DNA from: Alteribacter populi | GTDB lineage: Bacteria; Bacillota; Bacilli; Bacillales; Salisediminibacteriaceae | Assembly (NCBI RefSeq): GCF_002352765.1 | Contig: NZ_KZ293963.1 | Span: 2,254,368 to 2,318,367 of the forward strand | Direction: 5' to 3' | Length of the DNA: 64,000 nt | Part shown: positions 9,523 to 17,962 of the stretch, piece by piece | How positions within the stretch are numbered: position 1 is the stretch's first letter | How the letters are laid out: every line of letters starts with the position of its first letter | Position numbers and translations under genes: made by a program | The notes under the pieces: model-generated | What the model was told of the DNA's origin: nothing | The model's database searches: none | What the model saw: only the letters and a program-made list of their open reading frames with translations

Positions 9523-9557
9523 AAGCGACTTCTGACAAAATTGTCAAAAAGTCGCTT
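9523..9557 (-). terminator. Terminator after cccB
   Basis: Long stem AAGCGACTT...AAGTCGCTT, continued by TGACAA/TTGTCA, then TTTCG on the minus strand, 22 bases beyond the cytochrome stop. Confidence 0.8.
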
Positions 9558-9579
9558 CGTTTCATATGATTCCATTATG

Positions 9580-9936
9580 TTAGTGTTCTGTAACCCACGC
9601 CGCTACATTCTCAGCATCTTCGCCTGAAACTAAGTCGGCAGGCATTCCGCCAGGTCCTTCATCAATTGCCGCTATTACTTCATCCTGAGAATTCCCTCGA
9701 ATATCAGGACCTGAAGCACCGGACATGTCACCTCCGTGACAAGAAAGACAGTTCTTCTCGTACAGTTCCTCGCCAGCAGCAAGGTCCACTTCACCTGATG
9801 TTTCTGTTGTTTCCTCATCCGCTTCTTCTACTGCTTCTTCGCCATCCTCTTCAATTGGGGTAGTATCGTCGTCTCCAGCACCACAAGCACCCAATACTAG
9901 AACTGTCCCCAACATCGCAACTACAAACTTTTTCAT
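9580..9936 (-). CDS. cccB: Cytochrome c-551 lipoprotein
   Basis: Small membrane-tethered c-type cytochrome that passes electrons on the outer face of the membrane. A lipobox LVLGAC places the lipidated Cys at residue 18, a very acidic linker (20-50) follows, and the heme site is CLSCH at about 64-68. The Met of GPGGMPADL is the probable sixth heme ligand. 118 residues, close to B. subtilis CccB. AAGGAGG lies 9 nt upstream of the ATG. The strongly acidic linker is typical of exported proteins in alkaliphilic Bacillaceae. Position between ftsE and the YitT gene is syntenic with B. subtilis. Confidence 0.95.
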   Translation of the reverse strand: MKKFVVAMLGTVLVLGACGAGDDDTTPIEEDGEEAVEEADEETTETSGEVDLAAGEELYEKNCLSCHGGDMSGASGPDIRGNSQDEVIAAIDEGPGGMPADLVSGEDAENVAAWVTEH

Positions 9937-10012
9937 GTTGTTTTACCTCCTTAACAGCCACGTGAAAATTGGTAGGTTTTTCAAAGTTACCTTCCTATCT
10001 ATTATAACCTAC

Positions 10013-10909
10013 TTAATCGTTTTTGAAACCTTCTCCAAGTACCTCTGAAGCATGGCTAACGACCACAAACGCCTGCGGATCAATGGTTTGAACAATTTGT
10101 TTCAATTTTGTGACCTCATTTCTACCTACTACACACATAAGAACTGGTTTTTCATGATTTGTGTATCCGCCATATCCTTTCAGCTTCGTTACACCTCTGT
10201 CAACTTGAGTAAGCAAACCTTGACGGACTTCCTCCTCGTAATCAGAAATAATGATCGCCATTTTAGAGTAACCAATACCCGTCTGAACAATATCAATGGT
10301 TTTTCCGGTCGCAAAAAGACCGATGAGTGCGTACAAGGCAAATTCAAATCCAAAGGCGATTGCGGCCGTGATAACAACAAGACCATCCATTAAAAAGACA
10401 CAAACACCTAACGACATACCCGTATACTTATTCACAATTTGTGCTGCTAAGTCTGTCCCTCCTGTAGATGAATGCGACCGAAAGACAATTCCTAAACCAA
10501 GTCCGACCCCAATTCCACCGAAAATAGCAGCTAGAAGCGGGTCTGCTGTAGCAGGTTCAAGGTTTCGTGTCATAAACACCACTGCCGGTAAGAAAATCGT
10601 TCCTGTTAACGTTTTTAGTCCATACATCAGACTGCCAACCAAACTACCTCCAAGGAAGATGAGTCCAGCTAGAAATAAAGGTATATTAAATGCCCATTGT
10701 GTATAGGCTGGTTCAAAACCAAACGTTGCCTCTACAATGGTTGAAATTCCCGAAACTCCGCCAGAAGCGATTCGGTTTGGAAGTAAGAAAATATTAAAAC
10801 TGATTGCGACAATCGCTGAACCCACGAGGACATGGGCAAATTCATAAACAATTCTACTGAAAGGATTCAAGGGCTGTTGATCCCTTCTTCGTTTCATTGC
10901 TTTCATCAT
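10013..10909 (-). CDS. YitT-family membrane protein (YvjA-like)
   Basis: 298 residues with about five to six transmembrane helices followed by a soluble C-terminal DUF2179 domain (about 225-290, MAIIISDYEEEVRQGLL...VVGRNEVTKLKQIVQTIDP). The first helix contains the family signature GSAIVAISFNIFLLPNRIASGGVSG, and STGGTDLAAQI is also typical. Function of the family is not established, with transport or small-molecule sensing proposed. Same position as B. subtilis yvjA between cccB and prfB. Start from tandem ATGs with CAGGTGA upstream. Confidence 0.9.
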   Translation of the reverse strand: MMKAMKRRRDQQPLNPFSRIVYEFAHVLVGSAIVAISFNIFLLPNRIASGGVSGISTIVEATFGFEPAYTQWAFNIPLFLAGLIFLGGSLVGSLMYGLKTLTGTIFLPAVVFMTRNLEPATADPLLAAIFGGIGVGLGLGIVFRSHSSTGGTDLAAQIVNKYTGMSLGVCVFLMDGLVVITAAIAFGFEFALYALIGLFATGKTIDIVQTGIGYSKMAIIISDYEEEVRQGLLTQVDRGVTKLKGYGGYTNHEKPVLMCVVGRNEVTKLKQIVQTIDPQAFVVVSHASEVLGEGFKND

Positions 10910-11160
10910 GATGTTTTCACCTGATTTCTCTTAAAATAAAAAGGATTAATTCTCAATGTTGCATTAAGAAATTGAACGAGCGCTTTGCCTATTTCTCCAT
11001 TATCAAAGCTCATGTCATTTTAGGTTGTACTTTCAATATTGCGAGTATCCCTATAACAGCTACGCAAAGCTATTTCTTAAAGCCCGGTGCAAATCCTCAA
11101 GTAGTATATCACCGGCCTCACAACCTGTAAACGCGAATCAAGTAACGCTTTAACGGACTG

Positions 11161-11250
11161 AAAAAGGGGGGTCTTGAAAAGGGGGTCTGACCCCTTTTCC
11201 CTTAGGAAACATTTTTCACCTTCAACAAAGGGGACAAACCCCTGAACAGA
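11161..11250. repeat. Degenerate G/C-run inverted repeats
   Basis: AAAAGGGG/CCCCTTTT with a short centre at 11177-11200, then AGGGGACAAACCCCTGAAC nearby. These resemble decayed GGGGACNGTCCCC elements. They lie in a 600-base gap between the YitT gene and prfB in which no credible gene is seen; an 86-codon reading at 11077-11337 has no ribosome site and no family features. Confidence 0.4.
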
Positions 11251-11514
11251 TGTGCTGAAGGGCGGGGCGCCGCTATATCGAAGAAAAACCTCATTACTTA
11301 TAAAGGAAAGCGCAAGCGCCTTGGCGTCGTACGACATAGGAAACTTGACTTATCGCCAAAAAAGGCGAAAGTGACCTCGCAGTTGTCTCTTCCTCTGCTA
11401 ATCATGCTCCGATGTGTATCCGCCCGAGACAATCCACAGCTTATTCACGAAATAATACTAGTCGCTGGAGCTAGACATTGAAGCGTAGATTTTTGTACTT
11501 TCTTAACTCTTAAG

Positions 11515-11544
11515 AAAAACAGCGGTTGGAGGCCGCTGTTTTTG
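11515..11544 (-). terminator. Terminator after prfB
   Basis: AAAACAGCGG/CCGCTGTTTT stem with a 7-nt loop, flanked by T-runs on the minus strand, just beyond the prfB stop at 11552. Confidence 0.85.
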
Positions 11545-11551
11545 AGTAACG

Positions 11552-12656
11552 TTAATTAATTTTAGAACGTAGGTAAGCGTCGATGAACGGAGCTAATTCT
11601 CCGTCCATGACAGCTTGGCTGTTTCCTGTTTCTTGATTGGTACGATGGTCTTTCACCATATTGTAGGGGTGGAATACATACGAGCGGATTTGACTTCCCC
11701 AACCGATATCTGATTGTTCCCCGCGAATTTCATCTACTTGCTTCTGTTGCTCTTCAAGCTTTAATTGAAGAAGTTTTGCCTTGAGCATCTTCATCGCTTG
11801 TTCACGGTTCTTGATTTGAGAACGTTCAGACTGACAAGTTACAACCGTTTTAGTAGGCACGTGTGTAATTCGAACAGCGGAGTCGGTTGTGTTGACATGC
11901 TGGCCACCGGCACCACTAGAGCGGTACGTGTCAATTTTAAGTTCATCTGGTGACACTTCAATATCTTTAACATTGTCGTCTAATTCGGGCATTACTTCAC
12001 ATGAAGCAAAGGACGTATGACGGCGGCCAGAAGAATCAAAGGGTGAAATCCTCACGAGACGATGAACACCTTTCTCTGCTTTTAAATAGCCATAAGCGTT
12101 ATGACCTTTAATTAGCAGCGTCACACTTTTCACACCTGCCTCGTCACCAGGGAGGTAATCCAGCGTCTCCACTTTAAATCCTTGACCTTCTGCCCAGCGA
12201 GTGTACATCCTTAATAACATGGAAGCCCAATCCTGAGACTCTGTTCCTCCTGCACCTGGGTGAAGTTCTAAAATTGCGTTGTTTTTATCATAAGGTTCGC
12301 TAAGAAGGAGATGTAATTCAAATTTATTAAGTCGCTCGCCAAGATCCCGCACACCTTCAACCAAGTCACCAAACAAATCCTCGTCTCCTTCTTCTTTTAC
12401 TAGTTCGTAGGAAACTTCGAGATCCTCATAGACTCCTTCAAGTTTGCGATACGTCTCAACGCTTTCTTTTAACTGATTGCTTTCATCAATAACTTTTTGA
12501 GCTTCATTTTGATTATCCCAAAAGCCAGGCTCCGCCATTAATTCATCAAGTTCAGCAACACGTGTCTCCTTATTTTCTAGGTCAAAGAGACCCCCTAAAG
12601 TCCGCTAATCGCTTAGCCATCATCGTAAGTTCCTGTTTAATTTCCGACATTTCCAT
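11552..12656 (-). CDS. prfB: Peptide chain release factor 2, with programmed +1 frameshift
   Basis: Class I release factor reading UGA and UAA. The main frame (11552-12581) has the catalytic GGQ in SSGAGGQHVNTTDSAVR and the SPF codon-recognition tripeptide in RISPFDSSGRRH. The first 24 codons are in another frame: ATG at 12654-12656 (MEMSEIKQELTMMAKRLADFRGSL) runs to an in-frame TGA at 12582-12584. A +1 slip on CTT restores the reading LDLENKETRVAELDELMAEP. The combined product is 367 residues, the normal RF2 length. Release-factor shortage at its own UGA drives the slip, so the gene is autoregulated. Start preceded by TGAGGTG. Confidence 0.97.
12581..12596 (-). promoter_or_regulatory. prfB: prfB recoding site
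   Basis: Minus-strand AGGGGGTCTCTTTGAC: the internal Shine-Dalgarno AGGGGG, slippery CTT and UGA followed by C. Spacing is identical to the classical bacterial prfB frameshift signal, with TCT in place of the E. coli TAT. Confidence 0.97.
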
Positions 12657-12708
12657 CGCTTAGCACCTCATCAGAGAGGCAGTACACCTGCCTCCACACA
12701 TTTTCTTA

Positions 12709-15228
12709 TTACCCGTGGCAGTTTTTATACTTTTTCCCGGATCCACATGGACAAGGATCGTTCCGGCCAGTTGTTTCTGCTTTAATATACGGAGTACGTT
12801 TCTTCTTCTCCTCTGTCTGCTGATTTCCGGCACTTTTGTGAACGGCTTTTCCTTCAGCTACAGGTTTTCTTTCAAGGTTTGTTTCGATTTGAGCTTTCAT
12901 AATATACTTGGCTACATTTTCTTCAATAGAGGCAACCATTTGTTCAAACATCTCGAAGCCTTCGAATTTATATTCACGCAACGGATCATTTTGACCATAA
13001 GCGCGTAAGTGGATTCCTTGACGAAGTTGATCCATTTGGTCAATGTGAGAAGTCCATTTTGAATCAACCGTACGAAGTAAAATGACTTTTTCAAACTCGC
13101 GCATACGTTCAGGAGTGAATTTTTCTTCACGTCGCTTATACTCGTCACTAACTTTGTCCACAATTAATTCAACGATTTCTTCAGGCTCAAGACCTTTAAT
13201 GTCCTTTTCAGCAATTTCTACCTCGTCTAAAACTGTCGCATTAATATAATCGACAATTCCTTGAAGATTCCAGTCTTCTGGCACATCATCTGCTGGTGTG
13301 TATAGTTGAACGTTACGTTCGATTGTCGACTCGGTCATTTTTTCAACAATTGGTTTTAGGTTCTCTGCCTCAAGCACTTCGTTTCGTTGTTCATAAATAA
13401 TGTCACGTTGTTCGCGCATAACGTCATCATATTGCAGCAATTGTTTACGGGCATCAAAGTTATTTCCTTCTACTCGTTTTTGTGCTTGTTCAACGGCACG
13501 GGAAACGAGTTTACTTTCGATCGGCTGGTCTTCTTCAAGACCGAGTTTCTCCATCATATTCCGCATGTTTTCACTACCGAAGCGGCGCATTAACACGTCT
13601 TCTAATGAAAGGTAAAATTGTGACATCCCCGGGTCACCTTGACGACCGGAACGCCCTCGTAGCTGGTTATCAATACGACGGGATTCGTGACGTTCTGTAC
13701 CAAGAACGTAAAGTCCGCCCAATTCTGTTACACCGTCGCCGAGTTTAATATCTGTACCACGGCCGGCCATATTCGTTGCAATTGTAACCCCACGCTGGCG
13801 CCCGGCATTTTCAATAATTTCCGCTTCTCTTTCATGGTTTTTCGCGTTTAACACGTTATGACGTACTCCGCGCTTTTTAAGCATCGCAGATAAAAGCTCA
13901 GATGTATCGACACTGACCGTACCGACCAGAACCGGCTGACCTTTTTCATTAAGTTCTTTAATTTTTTCTACAATCGCTTTGAATTTTGCGTCCATCGTTT
14001 TGTAAATTAAGTCGGGACGGTCTTCACGTGCGATGGGTTCGTTCGTTGGAATTGCGATAACATTCATACCGTAGATATTACGAAACTCTTCTTCCTCCGT
14101 TTTCGCAGTACCTGTCATCCCAGCAAGCTTTTCATACATACGGAAGTAGTTCTGGAATGTAATGGATGCCATCGTCATGCTTTCACGTTTAATTTCGAGC
14201 CCTTCTTTTGCTTCGATTGCTTGATGAAGTCCGTCACTATAGCGGCGGCCTTTCATTATACGGCCTGTAAATTGGTCAATGATGGCAACTTCACCGTCAT
14301 CTACAACATAGTCATCGTCTCTTTTCATAACAACGTGAGCTTTTAACGCCTGATTAATATGATGATTCAATTGTACATGCGCTTGATCGAAAAGGTTGTC
14401 AATATTAAAAGCGCGTTCTGCTTTACTTACCCCTTCGTCAGTCATTTGGACATTTTTTGTTTTTTCATCGTATGTGTAGTCTTCCTCTTCTTTTAGCATA
14501 CGAACGAAGGAGTTCGCGGCTGTATAGAGCTGGGTTGACTTTTCTGCGGAGCCGGAAATGATAAGCGGTGTACGTGCTTCGTCAATGAGAATGGAGTCGA
14601 CTTCATCGACGATGGCAAAATGAAGTGGGCGCTGTACCATTTGTTCTTTGTATAGAACCATGTTGTCACGTAAATAGTCGAAACCGAATTCATTGTTAGT
14701 TCCATAAAGAACATCACAGTTGTATGCCTCTCGTTTTTCGTCTTTACTCATGCCGCTTATGTTTAGGCCGACTGTTAACCCTAAAAATTCATAGAGCTTG
14801 CCCATTTCTGTGGAGTCTCTCCGTACGAGGTATTCGTTCACTGTGATTACGTGAACTCCTTTTCCGGTAAGGGCGTTTAAATATACCGCTAGAGTGGCGA
14901 CGAGCGTTTTACCTTCCCCGGTTTTCATTTCGCTAATATCGCCTTTATGGAGACAAACGCCCCCAAGCAATTGCACGTTAAAGTGGCGCATTTTCAGGGC
15001 ACGGGTAGAGCCTTCTCGTACAACAGCAAATGCTTCCGGAAGTAAATCGTCTAATGATTCGCCTCCCTGATAACGTGTTTTGAATTCATCTGTTTTCTTT
15101 CGTAAATCGTCGTCGGAGAGTTTTTTCATATCCTCTCCAAGCTCTTCAATTTGATCAACTGTTTTTTGCCATTTTTTTAATTGGCGTTGATCGGTATCAC
15201 CAATGACCTTTTTCAATAAACCTAGCAT
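12709..15228 (-). CDS. secA: Protein translocase ATPase SecA
   Basis: Motor of the general secretion pathway, binding SecYEG and preproteins. The start chosen is MLGLLKKVIGDTDQRQ, with AAAAGGGAG 9 nt upstream; ten extra codons exist upstream without a better site. 839 residues against 841 in B. subtilis. Walker A MKTGEGKTLVA, DEVD-type Walker B (IVDEVDSILIDEARTP), the TMASITFQNYF region and the C-terminal zinc tail with CPCGSGKKYKNCHG are all present. It lies just upstream of prfB with a 52-base gap, the normal secA-prfB order. Confidence 0.98.
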   Translation of the reverse strand: MLGLLKKVIGDTDQRQLKKWQKTVDQIEELGEDMKKLSDDDLRKKTDEFKTRYQGGESLDDLLPEAFAVVREGSTRALKMRHFNVQLLGGVCLHKGDISEMKTGEGKTLVATLAVYLNALTGKGVHVITVNEYLVRRDSTEMGKLYEFLGLTVGLNISGMSKDEKREAYNCDVLYGTNNEFGFDYLRDNMVLYKEQMVQRPLHFAIVDEVDSILIDEARTPLIISGSAEKSTQLYTAANSFVRMLKEEEDYTYDEKTKNVQMTDEGVSKAERAFNIDNLFDQAHVQLNHHINQALKAHVVMKRDDDYVVDDGEVAIIDQFTGRIMKGRRYSDGLHQAIEAKEGLEIKRESMTMASITFQNYFRMYEKLAGMTGTAKTEEEEFRNIYGMNVIAIPTNEPIAREDRPDLIYKTMDAKFKAIVEKIKELNEKGQPVLVGTVSVDTSELLSAMLKKRGVRHNVLNAKNHEREAEIIENAGRQRGVTIATNMAGRGTDIKLGDGVTELGGLYVLGTERHESRRIDNQLRGRSGRQGDPGMSQFYLSLEDVLMRRFGSENMRNMMEKLGLEEDQPIESKLVSRAVEQAQKRVEGNNFDARKQLLQYDDVMREQRDIIYEQRNEVLEAENLKPIVEKMTESTIERNVQLYTPADDVPEDWNLQGIVDYINATVLDEVEIAEKDIKGLEPEEIVELIVDKVSDEYKRREEKFTPERMREFEKVILLRTVDSKWTSHIDQMDQLRQGIHLRAYGQNDPLREYKFEGFEMFEQMVASIEENVAKYIMKAQIETNLERKPVAEGKAVHKSAGNQQTEEKKKRTPYIKAETTGRNDPCPCGSGKKYKNCHG

Positions 15229-15395
15229 TGGACATTGCTCCCTTTTCGTATATTGCAATGGGTTACCCCATAATGTAAAATCGTCAGTTTATGTAACGAA
15301 AGTCCTTCTCTGCCTGACAGTTAACATTTATTTTATCAGTTTCCCGCACCCCTTACAAGAACAGCCAAAATCAGCTGCCTCATTCCCACCCCTCC

Positions 15396-15450
15396 ATTCG
15401 GGGGACTTTTCAGGGGACTGTCCCCGCACAATTTTGTGTGAAATTGTGGG
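15396..15450. repeat. REP-like palindrome between secA and hpf
   Basis: Holds CAGGGGACTGTCCCCGCACA followed by ATTTTGTGTGAAATTGTGGG, so the core palindrome is intact on one side and decayed on the other. A weaker GGGGGCTGTTCCC piece is at 15571-15583. Confidence 0.7.
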
Positions 15451-15638
15451 ACAAGCAGGAATATACTTGTTAGCATGGTATGTCGCCTGTGCAAATGATA
15501 AAACCGCATCGCGCGGCGGCTTTTTGCCATTTGAAACAGTGTTAGTTTAAACCGCCTGTTTTGTAAATCTCGGGGGCTGTTCCCTTGAAACGAGCGGCGT
15601 GAAGGTAGCTGTCCTCTTATAAAATATCTTTTTAAAAA

Positions 15639-15870
15639 GCTGTTTTCTAAAAGATTGTTGCTTTTTGATCAAATTATCGCTCAAATTCGCTACAGGCGGA
15701 CTCTTTCACCCCAGGGCACATGTGCGACATCCATTCTTCCATCACTTCGTTCGGATTCACGGTGTGTTCAGCTGCTCCTGCGGTTCCTCATCGCAAGAAG
15801 ACCATTGTTGCTTTTCCCGCTGGAGCTCCTTCGAGTTATCAATATAAAACAACAATCTATGCGAAAAGAG
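15639..15870. repeat. MITE-like repeat family B, copy 1
   Basis: Starts GCTGTTTTCTAAAAGATTG and ends AACAATCTATGCGAAAAGAG, which are imperfect inverted ends. The same ends bound a second element at 22229-22413 with a different middle. Non-coding in appearance; it lies between the secA promoter region and the hpf terminators. Confidence 0.55.
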
Positions 15871-15880
15871 TTTTAAAAAA

Positions 15881-15921
15881 GGGGATCCCAAAAAGTTGTA
15901 AAACAACTTTTTGGGATCCCC
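15881..15921 (-). terminator. Perfect 19-bp inverted repeat
   Basis: Arms 15881-15899 and 15903-15921 are exact complements (GGGGATCCCAAAAAGTTGT and its reverse) around an AAA loop. On the minus strand it is followed by a T-rich tract, so it could back up hpf termination. It is far longer than a typical terminator. Confidence 0.55.
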
Positions 15922-15944
15922 TCAAAGTAATGAACGTTTAAAAT

Positions 15945-15973
15945 CCCGCTATGAGTGGCTTTTTCATAGCGGG
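15945..15973 (-). terminator. Terminator after hpf
   Basis: Perfect 10-bp stem CCCGCTATGA/TCATAGCGGG with a 9-nt loop and ATTTT downstream on the minus strand, about 100 bases past the hpf stop. Confidence 0.65.
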
Positions 15974-16068
15974 CAAGTAGCGTGCGATGGTGATTACTTT
16001 TAAATCAAAAGCTTAACTTTATTCTCTTGAATTGACTTTTTGAATTTATTTTACTCTAATATGTCGTC

Positions 16069-16632
16069 TTATTCTGATTCGATTAAACCGTATTTTCCGT
16101 CTTTGCGTTTGTAAACAACGTTGGTACCACCGCTTACGGAGTTTGAGAAGACGAAGAAGGTATGACCGAGCATGTCCATTTGCAAGACAGCTTCTTCAGC
16201 ATCCATCGGCTTTAGGTCAAAACGTTTCGTACGAACGATGTCGATTTCATCCTCCTCATATTCCGGCTCTTCTGGAACTTCTTCCAATGTTGGTTCCAGC
16301 TCGTTTTTAAACATATACTTCAAACTATCGTCAGAACGAAATTTACGATTCACTTTCGTTTTATGCTTACGGATTTGGCGTTCTAATTTCTCAATTACAA
16401 GGTCAATTGCAGCGTACATGTCTGTGTGCGTTTCCTCTGCGCGAAGGAGTAGTCTTGGCATTGGAATGGTAACTTCCACTCGTTGGTCATTGTTTAACAC
16501 TTGTAATTTCACATGCACATCTGATGATGGAGTCTGATCGAAATATCTTTCAAGTTTGCCTACCTTTTTTTCTACGTATTCCCTTAATGCGGGAGTCACC
16601 TCTACGTTTTCACCTCGAATGTTGTAATTCAT
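16069..16632 (-). CDS. hpf: Long-form ribosome hibernation promoting factor
   Basis: Binds the 30S subunit and dimerises ribosomes into inactive 100S particles in stationary phase and stress. N-terminal S30AE domain about 1-105 (MNYNIRGENVEVTPALREYVEKKVGKLERYF) with the basic RQIRKHKTKVNRKF helix, an acidic linker, and the C-terminal dimerisation domain (about 130-185) with EAVLQMDMLGHTFFVFSN. 187 residues, the long HPF typical of Firmicutes. The ATG at 16632 has AAAGGAGG 9 nt upstream; a TTG two codons earlier sits too close to it. B. subtilis YvyD is likewise beside secA and is driven by sigma-B and sigma-H; a sigma-H-like promoter is seen here. Confidence 0.96.
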   Translation of the reverse strand: MNYNIRGENVEVTPALREYVEKKVGKLERYFDQTPSSDVHVKLQVLNNDQRVEVTIPMPRLLLRAEETHTDMYAAIDLVIEKLERQIRKHKTKVNRKFRSDDSLKYMFKNELEPTLEEVPEEPEYEEDEIDIVRTKRFDLKPMDAEEAVLQMDMLGHTFFVFSNSVSGGTNVVYKRKDGKYGLIESE

Positions 16633-16663
16633 AAGCAAACTCCTCCTTTCGGTTATGTGTTAA

Positions 16664-16693
16664 ATATTCTTCATACTGGCTCCGATATCCTTC
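16664..16693 (-). promoter_or_regulatory. hpf: Sigma-H-type promoter of hpf
   Basis: Minus strand GAAGGATAT (16685-16693), 12-base spacer, GAAGAATAT (16664-16672). Both boxes fit the sigma-H consensus RNAGGAWWW and RNNGAATWW, and the spacing is in the accepted 11-12 range. The expected transcript start is about 25 bases before the start codon. No equally good sigma-B match was found. Confidence 0.75.
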
Positions 16694-16863
16694 TCTAACT
16701 ATCAGAAAAGTCTTGAAACTTTTTGTCGGATTAAGTCGGAAGATAAACTCCCTTTTGAAGCAAGTAGTGAATACATGATGCGGCGGGTTCTCGGTGCCTT
16801 AAAAAAAATGTTTGAATCCCCTCCGATAAAAAAGAGTTTTTCAATTCTTTCATTAAAGTATCT

Positions 16864-16934
16864 TGTTCAAAAAGGAAGCAATAAGTCAGAGAAGCTTCGG
16901 AGACCGGAAGTCACGAAGCTCGGACTTTTTGAAA
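16864..16934. repeat. Dispersed repeat family A, short copy 2
   Basis: GTTCAAAAAGGAAGC at the left and CGGACTTTTTGAA at the right, with only about 45 bases between. The ends match those of copies at 7170, 36148 and 60403, suggesting an internally deleted member. The rest of the hpf-csp gap holds no gene. Confidence 0.5.
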
Positions 16935-17081
16935 AACTTCTAAATTAGACACTAATGAAAGATTACAATGACTTTACCTCGCGAGAAGTAATGATAAACC
17001 TCTATTTTCAATAGGCTTCCGCAAAGGTTATCAACTGACCTACAGTTAATCATAAGGGGGAACTCCTTCAATTATTCCATA

Positions 17082-17130
17082 TTCACAAAATTGTGCGGGG
17101 ACAGTCCCCGCACAATTTGACGTTTGTGAA
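17082..17130. repeat. REP-like palindrome, best-preserved copy
   Basis: The core at 17091-17115 is a perfect palindrome around GGGGACAGTCCCC with arms TTGTGC/GCACAA. It is surrounded by a second inverted pair TTCACAAA/TTTGTGAA. This copy defines the family consensus. Confidence 0.85.
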
Positions 17131-17138
17131 ACATGAAG

Positions 17139-17176
17139 AGCCCTCCTACAAACGGATCACCGTTCATAGGAGGGCT
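17139..17176 (-). terminator. Hairpin after the cold-shock gene
   Basis: AGCCCTCCTA/TAGGAGGGCT, a perfect 10-bp stem with an 18-nt loop about 100 bases past the csp stop. Only a weak T-rich tail on the minus strand. Confidence 0.6.
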
Positions 17177-17278
17177 TGTGTTCGCTTACATTTTGTCCCT
17201 TACAAAAAGCTATAGCAAAATCGTTCGATGGGATCTTACAACTTTGAATACCTTCTATTTAGGGAAGTGTGCGAATAT

Positions 17279-17476
17279 TTAGAGCTTGATTACATTCGCT
17301 GCTTGAGGTCCGCGAGCTCCTTCTACGATTTCGAACTCAACGTCTTGACCTTCCTCAAGAGATTTGAATCCTTCTTGTTCGATCGCAGAAAAGTGAACAA
17401 ATACGTCGTCGCCACCATCGCGCTCGATAAAACCAAAACCTTTTTCAGCGTTAAACCATTTTACTTTTCCTTGCAT
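17279..17476 (-). CDS. Cold-shock protein (CspA/CspB family)
   Basis: RNA chaperone with a single OB-fold cold-shock domain, 65 residues: MQGKVKWFNAEKGFGFIE. RNP1 is KGFGFIE and RNP2 is DVFVHFSAI; both are intact. The reading frame extends 21 codons upstream, but ATG 17476 matches the family start exactly and the extra codons overlap the promoter. Monocistronic, with its own promoter and hairpin terminator. No member-specific feature allows naming it cspB, C or D. Confidence 0.97.
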   Translation of the reverse strand: MQGKVKWFNAEKGFGFIERDGGDDVFVHFSAIEQEGFKSLEEGQDVEFEIVEGARGPQAANVIKL

Positions 17477-17529
17477 GTTCCTAACACATTCCCTTCGTAT
17501 TGAAAATCGTGTGGCTTGACCACACCTAT

Positions 17530-17558
17530 AATATAGCAATGCCCAAAACCCGAGTCAA
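17530..17558 (-). promoter_or_regulatory. Sigma-A promoter of the cold-shock gene
   Basis: TTGACT (17553-17558), 17-base spacer, TATATT (17530-17535). Just downstream a 6-bp hairpin GTGTGG/CCACAC (17509-17525) would sit at the very 5' end of the mRNA, possibly for stability. Confidence 0.8.
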
Positions 17559-17580
17559 TTTCTTTCTAACGCCCTAATTC

Positions 17581-17611
17581 GACAAGGGACAGACCCCGCA
17601 CAATTTCATGG
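17581..17611. repeat. Half REP-like element
   Basis: ACAAGGGACAGACCCCGCAC followed by AATTTC: the right arm of the GGGGACAGTCCCCGCACAA family with a mutated left arm. It sits upstream of the csp promoter. From here to 17960 is AT-rich sequence with no gene. Confidence 0.55.
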
Positions 17612-17962
17612 TAAATAGACCTATTACTTTTAACCTATTTTGGTTTAAAGGATTTTATAAAATATGTGGAATCATTTATAACGTTTAAATCTGCCTGTAG
17701 TCATTATGTACTTTTTAATAATAATTTCTTTATTTTGAAACAAACGGCTGTTTTCTTGCGTTAAACAAGTGGATTCCAATTGATATCGCTGCAAGGAGCC
17801 AAGTGAGGAGCGTAAAAATTCAAGTTTTTGGGCAACCTAGAAAATAAAAGATATTCATTTATTCAATTTTTATAAAACGCTTATGAGTTAGCCATTCACT
17901 GCTTAATCAATTTCGACTAACTCTTTTCGTCGATATTATATACGTGAAGGAGTGATCCACCT

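Noticed and set aside
11077..11337. Minus-strand 86-codon reading upstream of prfB
   Set aside because: Made of degenerate repeat sequence, with no ribosome site.
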